DNA from: Chloroflexota bacterium
GTDB taxonomy: Bacteria > Chloroflexota > Anaerolineae > Anaerolineales > Villigracilaceae
Reading direction: 5' to 3'
Assembly (NCBI GenBank): GCA_029782225.1
Contig: JAKOVF010000073.1
Coordinates: 62,001 to 126,000, forward strand
Length of the DNA: 64,000 nucleotides
Shown here: positions 1-7,038 of the stretch, one piece after another
Layout of the letters: every line of letters begins with the position of its first letter
Numbering within the stretch: the stretch's first letter is position 1
Position numbers and translations under genes: made by a program
Notes under the pieces: generated by a model
Told to the model about the DNA's origin: nothing
Seen by the model: only the letters and a program-made list of their open reading frames with translations
The model's database searches: none

Positions 1-2
1 CA

Positions 3-410
3 GTTGCTGCAGGGCAAGCCTTAGAACTTAATATCTCCCTTTCGCAACCATCTGGATTGACTCATGGAACTGTTCAGCTTCATGATGGTGACTCTTACCA
101 TTTCTTAGCGGGCACCACAGACCAATATAGCGGGGGCGACTTCTATTTCAGCTTCTCAGATGATGGCGCTCAATTTCTGGCCAACAATTATTACCAACAA
201 GGCTTGATAGACCTCGGTTTTGATCCCAATATTGAATTAGATAGGGTAGAGCCGCCAGACTCGGGATATTACCAGTTTGGTGTGGATGCCATCATTGATC
301 ATGTGTACGTCTCCCTTGCAAAGGAAGGGGAAACCGGACACTATGTTATTTTTCGTGTCACTAGGCTGGAGCCGGGACAATACGTTGAAATTGAATACCA
401 TTATGATTGA
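3..410 (+). CDS. C-terminal part of an unidentified protein, cut by the window edge
   Basis: The frame is open from base 3 to a TGA at 408-410, so this is the 3' end of a gene that starts before the window. A TTG at 57 is a possible start but has no ribosome-binding site. The visible 135 residues are acidic and aromatic-rich, with alternating hydrophobic and polar residues suggesting beta structure, and no cysteines or membrane segment. I do not recognise the family; a secreted or surface beta domain fits the composition. It is followed by gene-free sequence and then an insertion sequence. Confidence 0.5.
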   Translation, partial: VAAGQALELNISLSQPSGLTHGTVQLHDGDSYHFLAGTTDQYSGGDFYFSFSDDGAQFLANNYYQQGLIDLGFDPNIELDRVEPPDSGYYQFGVDAIIDHVYVSLAKEGETGHYVIFRVTRLEPGQYVEIEYHYD

Positions 411-756
411 CATGTTCCGTGCTAGCAGTCCGAACACATAATTGCTGTTTCAGAAATTATCAGACATTGACTCAAACCGAATTCTCGTCGAAGAGCAGGC
501 GTAGGCCAATACTCATAGCAGAAAAAGATTTCTGGGTTCCAGTTAGATGCTTCTGGCAGCGCTACACGGAACGACGGCAGAAGTTCGCATACTAGCCCAT
601 CGGTCATCACGCTACAATTGGTATGGGACAGGCACGGTTGGTTTCACCGTCCGTGAAAAATCCATGACCTCGAATTGACAATCTAGCCTAAGTCCAGAAA
701 AAGAGGCTTTATGAATCTTCCTAGTAGTCTATCACTGATGAAAATTTAGTCTCTTG
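411..756. other. Gene-free stretch before the first insertion sequence
   Basis: No credible gene is seen on either strand; short open frames here lack ribosome-binding sites and resemble nothing. A small inverted repeat (TTTCAC/GTGAAA, about 640-656) is the only structure. The left end of the first IS630-type element should lie at the right side of this stretch, but I could not match a terminal repeat to the right end. Confidence 0.4.
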
Positions 757-801
757 CGGGCTGTCCATGCAGTGAATACACTGGAAGTGGAGGGCAGCCC
801 G
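757..801 (+). promoter_or_regulatory. Hairpin that buries the transposase ribosome-binding site
   Basis: Bases 757-766 (CGGGCTGTCC) pair with 792-801 (GGGCAGCCCG) in a 10-bp stem with one G-T pair. The loop holds a second small hairpin (CAGTG/CACTG, 770-783). The Shine-Dalgarno GGAGG (789-793) lies at the base of the loop and in the 3' arm, and the transposase ATG follows at 802. In the folded mRNA the start site would be masked. Fold-back inhibition of transposase translation is known for IS10 and IS50; here it is inferred from sequence only. Confidence 0.55.
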
Positions 802-1928
802 ATGAACACAAAATACCTTGTTGTTCTGAATGAAGAACAACGACAGCACCTTGAAAAGATAACCTCGTCTGGAAAAGTGCCTGCTCGACAAATGAAGCGA
901 GCCCAGATTCTGCTCAAATCCGATGTGCAAACGAACTGGCCATATGAGCGGATCATGGAGGCCTTTGATGTGTCTGCCGTCACAATCGCAGCGGTACGAA
1001 GAGCTTTTGTAGAACAAGGTTTAGAGATTACTCTACAACGCAAGAAACCGGATCGAGAATATGAGCATGCTTTGGATGGTGAGGGCGAAGCGCATCTGAT
1101 TGCTCTGGCGTGCAGTGAACCACCCACGGGCAGAAAGCATTGGAGTCTGCGTCTCTTGCAGGATCGGTTTGTGAAGCTGGGATATGTGGACAGAATCTCC
1201 TATGAAACCATCCGCCGGGTCCTGAAAAAAACGAACTCAAGACCTGGCTGAAAGAGATGTGGTGTATTGCGCCAAAAGTCAACGCAGCTTTTGTCTGCCA
1301 GATGGAAGATGTTTTGGAGGTCTACAAGCTGCCTTATAACCCAAACCGGCCCCTGATCTGTATGGATGAGATACCCAAGCAGCTTCTGGCAGACAAACAA
1401 GATCCGCTTGCGTGTCAGGTAGGAACGCCAGCCAGGCAAGATTACGAATACAAACGTAATGGTGTTGCAGACCTATTCATGCTCTTCGAGCCTCTTGCAG
1501 GCAAACGCTTTGTGGCAGTCACTGAAAAACGTAGAAAGGTAGAATGGGCGACCGTGATGAAGCAAGTGTCTGATAAGTTGTATCCACAAGCAGAAAAGAT
1601 CATTGTCATCCTGGACAATCTCAACACTCACACGCCTTCATCCTTCTACGAAACGTTTGAACCAGAAGAAGCCAGACGTTTGGTGGAACGCTTTGAATTC
1701 CACTTTACGCCCAAGCATGGCAGTTGGCTCAACATCGCTGAGATTGAATTGAGTGATTTGGTGCGACAATGCCTTGACCGACGGATCCCGGACACGCAAG
1801 CACTCACCCAAGAAGTGCAGGCTTGGCAGCAGCAACGAAATGACGAGGTTGTTAAGGTGCGATGGCAATTTACTACAAACGATGCTCGTATAAAACTCAA
1901 ACACCTCTATCCTAAGATTCAGGTGTGA
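802..1928 (+). CDS. IS630-type transposase, made by -1 frameshifting on an A7 run
   Basis: DDE transposase of the IS630/Tc1-mariner group. The first frame (802-1251) carries the helix-turn-helix half and ends in a TGA at 1249-1251. The second frame carries the catalytic half, with ICMDE, VILDNLNTH and a late GSWLNIAEIE block that provide the expected Asp, Asp and Glu. The frames join at seven adenines (1225-1231): slipping back one base turns VLKKT into VLKKNELK and reads on without a stop to 1928. This is the layout of programmed frameshifting in many IS630 copies, though a simple mutation is possible. The start at ATG 802 is set by GGAGG at 789-793. An upstream TTG at 754 is less likely because it would read through the hairpin. 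Confidence 0.8.
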
Positions 1929-1938
1929 CACACCACTA

Positions 1939-3042
1939 AGTACAACCACAAAGATTATTTAGGAATAGCCCCGATCAACGACAAGGTTTTATCGGGTATC
2001 CGATTGTAGCGGTTGAAGAAATCATAGGAAGCAGAGATCAAATCCTTGAGTGTTTGAAAGAGTTCACAATGAGTGACTTCACGACGAAAATGACGCCAGA
2101 GCATCTCGATGGGATTGAGCCAGGGGCTATAGGTTGGCAGATAAAGCAGGATCAATCGTCCTGCTGCTCCTCGCACAACGGCTTCCACCTCATCATCTTG
2201 ATGAGTATTGGCATTATCCCAAGCGACATAAATCGTTGCCTGTGGATGTTTATCCAACATGACTTCCAACAATTCTGCCACTTCTTTTCTCCGTTTTCGC
2301 CGACGAATAATCACGACCGTTTCTCCCGTATGATAGTTGACCGCTCCCAAGCCATAATGCACTTTGGGTTGTCCGGGGGTCGGGATCATCACCTGTTGCC
2401 CTTTCAGACTCCATATCTTTCGCAGGGTCGGCAGCCAACTCACATTGAATTCATCCGCATAATAAAAGACTTCACCTGCTTTCAACCCATCTCGGGTGTC
2501 TTCAATCGTCTTTTTTGACTTGATACTGCGGGTCTGGGCTGGATATTGTGTGCTGCGGACGACTGAACACAATATCTTTCTTCGCCAATTCCCGACGAAT
2601 GGTTTCATCCGAAACCCGAATGCCTGTTTTCTCTGCCAGGTAATCTGCCAAACGTTGCAAGGTCCACATGGAATATGCTAATCCTAAACTCCTTGGCCTT
2701 CTTCGCACACTTTCCAGCAGGCACTTTCGAAATGCTTCGCTCACCGTGGCGTTTCTACCGGCTCTGGGTGCATCTTGCAAGCCTGTAATGCCTTCTGCCA
2801 GATATCGCTTTAGCCAAGTCAGAACAGTCACGGCACTTTCTCGAACTATGGCGGCGATCTCTTCCGCTTTTAGCCCTTGTTCGGCCGAGAGTAAAATCAT
2901 TTGTGCACGAGTTCGCACCTGGCAGTGTGGTCTTTCGGTACAGTTGCTCTAATGCCACTCGTTGCTCTTCCGTTAGCGCTGGGATACGGATTGCTTGTTT
3001 CATACCAGCGATTCTATCCTAAGAAACTTTCGTGGTCGTACT
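1939..3042 (-). mobile_element. IS630-family insertion sequence (second copy) with terminal repeats and TA flanks
   Basis: Both ends can be read. The left end begins AGTACAACCACAAAG at 1939; the complement of the right end, finishing at 3042, begins AGTACGACCACGAAAG. They form an imperfect inverted repeat that extends about 25 bp inward. TA dinucleotides at 1937-1938 and 3043-3044 fit the TA target duplication of this family. Length is about 1.1 kb, usual for IS630. The right end abuts a damaged SAVED-domain gene, which may have been truncated by this or an earlier insertion. Confidence 0.8.
1955..3003 (-). pseudogene. IS630-type transposase broken into three frames
   Basis: Three consecutive minus-strand frames together make one full transposase: 3003-~2920 (N-terminus), 2918-~2510 (helix-turn-helix with the SRPQHTISSPDPQYQVKK block) and ~2510-1955 (catalytic half with YYADEFN, VAWDNANTH and LPTYSPWLNPIE). 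The first break is near 2919-2924, where one base seems lost before RTRAQMILL. The second is at six thymines (2511-2516; six adenines in the gene). The A6 run could allow slippage, but the first break has no slippery sequence, so this copy is probably inactive. Confidence 0.75.
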
Positions 3043-3044
3043 TA

Positions 3045-3672
3045 GCTTTGTAAATGTTTTTTCTGAATTCATCCGCGAATATCAACCAACACTGGATTCC
3101 ACGAGCAAATTTGGAACATCCGCCTATACCATCGGCTCGTCGCTTCTGAAGGTGTTGCAGCAGGGAAAGCAACTGGCAACGGTTGCAATAGGGAAGAAAA
3201 AAGCTTCATTGCGTTCGAAGCCGAAGAGTAAACCGGCGATGCATGTTCAACCGAAAACAACCGGCCAGATCGCCACGAAGAAAAATGTGGCGATGGTGGT
3301 AGAAATTTCTCGTCCTGCAGTCCAGGATGCGGCCCGCTTTCTGCGAAAAAAGAAGATGGATGCCAATCTGGTTGTAGTCACTGCGATCAAAGGTGAAGCT
3401 CGCTCGGCGGATGGACTCGATGAGAACAAGCCCCCAATGTGGTTTGAAGTGGTAAAGGAATTCAGCGCGGCAATCGACGCAGTTAAAACGGAGATGGGGC
3501 GGTACACTTGCACATATTTTTGGCTACACCGGTGGCGCTTGCCTTTGGCCTGGGTACCGTGTGGGGCACTGTGGATGAGGCGACGATCTATCACTGGAAC
3601 GGCAAGGATCACAAGCGCGTGCTTGAGATCCGGCGCGAATTGCGTTTCAAGTCCCGGAAAAGCCAGAAATAG
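3045..3672 (+). pseudogene. Remnant of a SAVED-domain protein (cyclic-nucleotide sensing, CBASS-type)
   Basis: The reading frame enters from the IS end with no start of its own. It shows a Lys-rich linker and then VVEISRPAVQDAARFLRKKK and WFEVVKEFSAAIDAVKTEM. At a GGGG run (3496-3499) the frame is lost; restoring one G gives GAVHLHIFLATPVALAFGLG and a clean run to TAG at 3670-3672. The block HxFxATPxALAFxLG near the C-terminus is typical of SAVED domains, which bind cyclic oligonucleotides in CBASS and related defence systems. No effector or nucleotidyltransferase partner is visible nearby. The 5' end is gone and the 3' end frameshifted, so it is dead. The family call rests on motif pattern only. 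Confidence 0.5.
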
Positions 3673-3764
3673 TACTCGAGTTTCAGCAATTGCATGTATT
3701 CTTTTAGACCATTGAATGCATCCCTGCATCAGACTTTTTGTCAAAGTTGCATTTCGAATAGCGC

Positions 3765-4313
3765 TCAAGCAACCAGATACATCCACATGCGCTCAAGACG
3801 GTCAGTTTGCTGGCCAGTCAAGCCCTTCCACGCAAGCGAGAGTTCAAGGTCGAACAAGATACCACAATTTAGAACAGAAAATTCATAGACTATCCTATCC
3901 TGAGGTAGTGAGTGTAACGGGTTTCGATCAGAATATTGGGAGAGGCGGCTACGCTTGTAGCGATGACTCTGGCGGATTTCGTTGGGAGAAATTGGGCTAA
4001 ATATTACCTTCCCCCTTCTATCTCCATTAACGCAAATCAACGCTCGCGGTTCATCAAGGACTTCTACAATTTGAAGATTCGTGCCAGAGCCACATATTTT
4101 GCTTGCAGTTCTATTAAGCCAAGCAAGTGGATCATCAACACGCACATCACGCGCAAGTCGCTCTCGTTCAATCTGTAAGTCTTGCACTGCCCACAACACA
4201 GCCTGTTCTCGAAGGGCATCAATTGCCTTGCGCTGGCGCTCGTTACCCAAGCTAATCAATGCACCAAAGAAGATCACGGCGGCGGTCACTATAATTGCGA
4301 GTACTATTTCCAT
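3765..4313 (-). CDS. Small membrane-anchored protein, unknown function
   Basis: 182 residues. Residues 1-24 form one hydrophobic segment (LAIIVTAAVIFFGALISLG), followed by a charged stretch suggesting a short coiled coil (about 25-55) and a soluble alpha/beta-looking region. I do not recognise the family. Its start overlaps the end of the upstream surface-protein gene by 10 nt, so the two are probably translated together. As the last gene of the 35-kb minus-strand block it faces the SAVED remnant. Confidence 0.6.
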   Translation of the reverse strand: MEIVLAIIVTAAVIFFGALISLGNERQRKAIDALREQAVLWAVQDLQIERERLARDVRVDDPLAWLNRTASKICGSGTNLQIVEVLDEPRALICVNGDRRGKVIFSPISPNEIRQSHRYKRSRLSQYSDRNPLHSLPQDRIVYEFSVLNCGILFDLELSLAWKGLTGQQTDRLERMWMYLVA

Positions 4314-6490
4314 TTTTCAGGTCCTTTCGATTCGATTTCTAACTCGCCTTGCAATGTTTCAAGGATGTTTTGACCGGATATTAACTTGATACTGCCTCTC
4401 AATCGATCCAATGCCACGGGTCGAGGATCAATCACGCTCGCTGAGGCAATCGCGAGAAATAAACCCAACAAACCAAGCAGTTGCCAGAAGGGTATAGAGC
4501 GTGTCGCCTGAGTTGAAACGCGAATAGGCGTTGGATATGGCGCACCAAATATCAGGGTTGGGGTGCCCTGCGTTTGTGTCGCAGCGAGTGTAGCCTGTGG
4601 AGTCATCGTCACAGTCGCGATAGGCGACGGTGTCAAAGTTGCTGTGGAAGTTGCCACAGGCGGAATTTCAACTATCCCTTCATCGCTGCTACACAAGCTA
4701 TGAACATCGCAGGCAATTGCTATCACGCGATACCACCCAGAGGGCGCGAGCATGTCATCAGCGAAGTGTCGATTCCATGAAACGGCAGCAGGGATTCTGT
4801 GTGGATCAAAGTCTAGGACCAATTCTGGCCATCTGGATTTCGGATCGCTGATTATCACCTTTGCGCTGGCAATGGGAAAATGATTGGGAGAGACTTCAAG
4901 TTTGCCAGATTCCCAAATCCACCAATGCTTTGCGATGGTGACCAAAGGCGGACCGTTATCGACTATCAGACCGATTGAAACAGGTTCAGCCTGATTTCCA
5001 GCCTGATCTGTCCCTCGTACCTGTACTTGATACTGTCCATTCGCGATCACAGTGCTGTTCCAGGTGAAGGACCACGTCTCTGCCGTTCCCATTAACACAG
5101 CCTGCCAGGTTGTTCCGCGATCCACGGATAGTTCACCGGTAGCAGGACCTGAGGTTTCATCGTCCAGCTTTCCAGTGATAAGGATGTTACCTCGGGCCAA
5201 ATCACCATCTAAATGAGACGTAATCTGCGACACGGGCGCTGTCGTGTCTACACGCAGCACCTCGGTCACAATCGCTTCATTCCCAGCAACATCCAGCGCA
5301 CGGGCAGCGACTGAAAAAACTCCATCGGAGATATGAACCGGGAAGGAACTCCAAGTCGCACCGTCACCCACCCTTCCTGCCACTGAATCAAGACCGGAGA
5401 TAGCATCCGAGGCGTTAACTCGAATATCAACTTCCGAAACATACCAGCCATTCTGTCCGTCTACGGATGGGGCAACAATATTGAGTATCGGTGGTGTGAC
5501 ATCACGCTGCCACGTAGATGTCCCAGTGGCTGTACGGCCACTTGCTGAAATCGCCGTGTAATTCGCGATCCCGAGTACTTCAGGCAAATCCACAGTGCAC
5601 GAACTTCCACAGGAAAAGGGGACGCCATTCAAATCTCCACTGATTGTTACTGCGAATCCCTGTGGGTCAGTGGCGGTCAGTTCCAGGCTCTCATTGCCCC
5701 TGCACCATCCCGCGTCTCCCCAGAGATCGCAAACCACCTGCCCGTTGATTTGAGGCGGCAGAGGAGTTGGCGTTGGAGAGGGCGTATTTGTTGCAGTCGG
5801 GGAAGGTGTATTGGTAGGCGTAAATGTGGGAGTGAAGGTCGGGGTATAGGTAGGCGTCAAAGTCAGAGTCGAAGTCGGAATCAAAGTTGGCGTGCTGGTC
5901 TGAGAGGGGGTAACAGACGGCAAAGGTGTTGAAGTGTTGGTTGGCGTGGAAGGTGGACTGATATAGTTCACGTCAATGGACCGGAAATCCACATAGCCGC
6001 CGGAGGCGGAAAGCGACCAGGAGCGGCAACCTGACGGTACAGGCAGATCCATGGTTACAAACCCCGGCAGCGTGCCCCCAGCTGTCAGGGGCCATGTCTT
6101 TACGGACGAACAAGCCCGTAGCGTCGCATTTCCCACGCTTGGATCAGGGCTGAACCCTACCAGGGCTTCAAAGTAGGCAACATTGCGATCAAACGTGCCA
6201 CTGGCTACACCGCCGTTGCTCAACCGAGTAACCCATTCTGTGCAACTCGGTGTGCAAAATGTCCCTCCTTCCTCGGGCGGCAGCCAGGTTGCATCTCGGT
6301 GGGTCAAGTACACATACTGCACCGGACCACTCCAATCGATATAGCCGCTATCATGCGCCTGGTCGTATGTCCGACCTTCAACGAGCGTAGCAGCGAAGAG
6401 CGGAGCAGCGGCCGCGTTGGAAATCGCGGTTGTCAGCAAAATGGCACCGATCAGCAAGGATGAAACAAAACCAATTCTTACTCTATCCAT
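4304..6490 (-). CDS. Secreted surface protein with Thr-Pro-rich stalk and Ig-like domains
   Basis: 728 residues. A signal peptide (about 1-29) is followed by a globular region with paired cysteines (about 30-180) and a TPT-rich linker (about 185-250). Then come several beta-sandwich repeats with motifs such as DVTPPILNIVAP and DTTAPVSQI, resembling bacterial Ig-like/OmpL47-type domains. A second Thr-Pro linker, one membrane helix near the C-terminus (FWQLLGLLGLFLAIASASV) and a cytoplasmic tail of about 45 residues complete it. This is type I topology with a large outer part. It lies downstream of VirD4/VirB4-like ATPases, so an adhesin or envelope component of that apparatus is plausible but unproven. 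Confidence 0.75.
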   Translation of the reverse strand: MDRVRIGFVSSLLIGAILLTTAISNAAAAPLFAATLVEGRTYDQAHDSGYIDWSGPVQYVYLTHRDATWLPPEEGGTFCTPSCTEWVTRLSNGGVASGTFDRNVAYFEALVGFSPDPSVGNATLRACSSVKTWPLTAGGTLPGFVTMDLPVPSGCRSWSLSASGGYVDFRSIDVNYISPPSTPTNTSTPLPSVTPSQTSTPTLIPTSTLTLTPTYTPTFTPTFTPTNTPSPTATNTPSPTPTPLPPQINGQVVCDLWGDAGWCRGNESLELTATDPQGFAVTISGDLNGVPFSCGSSCTVDLPEVLGIANYTAISASGRTATGTSTWQRDVTPPILNIVAPSVDGQNGWYVSEVDIRVNASDAISGLDSVAGRVGDGATWSSFPVHISDGVFSVAARALDVAGNEAIVTEVLRVDTTAPVSQITSHLDGDLARGNILITGKLDDETSGPATGELSVDRGTTWQAVLMGTAETWSFTWNSTVIANGQYQVQVRGTDQAGNQAEPVSIGLIVDNGPPLVTIAKHWWIWESGKLEVSPNHFPIASAKVIISDPKSRWPELVLDFDPHRIPAAVSWNRHFADDMLAPSGWYRVIAIACDVHSLCSSDEGIVEIPPVATSTATLTPSPIATVTMTPQATLAATQTQGTPTLIFGAPYPTPIRVSTQATRSIPFWQLLGLLGLFLAIASASVIDPRPVALDRLRGSIKLISGQNILETLQGELEIESKGPEKWK

Positions 6491-6582
6491 TCAAGTCTCC
6501 AGCACAGCGGAGTTCGAAAGCCGCGCACCAATGTGGAACACAAGAAAACAACCGAGTGATCAAGAGATGAATCCTGAACATG

Positions 6583-6912
6583 TCAGTCCCTTCCTTCAGA
6601 CTTTAGGATCCTGGCTAGCGTGTGAGGGTCAACATCACGCCACCAGGTAACCTCGTCCAGAATCAGGCTATATTCCCAGAGCAATCCCTGTTGTGAAAAG
6701 GATTCAAGCAGTCCCTTCAAACCTTTCCTGAGACAGTTTTCAAAGATTTCTCTGCCGTGAACTTCCATTGAAAGCTGATACGCTTCCTTCACCCGGCTGC
6801 TGTGAGATTTCAGCCAGCTCAGGAACATTTGCTGGCGGATATCGTCCAACCGGCATGCCTGCGTGGAAAGGTCTGCAGCCATCTGTTCCAGCAAAAGGTC
6901 AAAGTTGTCCAC
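6583..6912 (-). CDS. Small helical protein, unknown function
   Basis: 109 residues, no signal or membrane segment, rich in Leu, Glu and Arg and probably all helical. ATG at 6912 lies 3 nt after the stop of the 40-residue membrane protein, so it is part of the same transcript as the coupling ATPase. I do not recognise it. A cytoplasmic accessory factor of the ATPase cluster is the simplest reading of position and size. Confidence 0.6.
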   Translation of the reverse strand: MDNFDLLLEQMAADLSTQACRLDDIRQQMFLSWLKSHSSRVKEAYQLSMEVHGREIFENCLRKGLKGLLESFSQQGLLWEYSLILDEVTWWRDVDPHTLARILKSEGRD

Positions 6913-6915
6913 GCA

Positions 6916-7038
6916 CTACCAGCCGTTCTCCCGTCGGGAGAATACAAATGCAAGGAAAAAGACACCCAGGGCGGCGAATATGCATGCCGTTGTTACACCG
7001 CCAAACAGAAACAGGAAGCGAAGGATGATGTCAATCAT
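6916..7038 (-). CDS. 40-residue single-pass membrane protein
   Basis: Starts MIDIILRFLFLFGG at ATG 7038-7036 and ends RRENGW at TAG 6918-6916. Nearly all of residues 4-33 is hydrophobic, and the Arg-Arg-Glu tail suggests the C-terminus is cytoplasmic. Its ATG shares one base with the TGA of the VirD4-like gene (TGATG), a typical translational-coupling arrangement, and the next gene begins 3 nt after its stop. Size and hydrophobicity recall small inner-membrane subunits of type IV secretion (VirB3-like), but no sequence signature supports that. Confidence 0.6.
   Translation of the reverse strand: MIDIILRFLFLFGGVTTACIFAALGVFFLAFVFSRRENGW

Larger units (their letters stand above)
757..1936 (+). 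mobile_element. IS630-family insertion sequence (first copy; ends approximate)
   Basis: The element consists of the leader hairpin and the two-frame transposase. Its right end abuts the second element at about 1936, where that element has used a TA dinucleotide. The left boundary and terminal repeats were not resolved, so the span is a minimum. Transposase sequence and inverted repeats differ clearly from the neighbouring IS630-type copy, so this is not a tandem duplication. Confidence 0.55.

Noticed and set aside
2054-2518. 154-codon plus-strand frame over the second IS630 element
   Set aside because: It is antisense to the transposase catalytic region, which is clearly recognisable on the minus strand.
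5760-5960. Short-period repeat that could be taken for a tandem-repeat or CRISPR-like array
   Set aside because: It is the codon-level repeat of a Thr-Pro-rich linker in the surface protein; units are short and irregular, without spacers.
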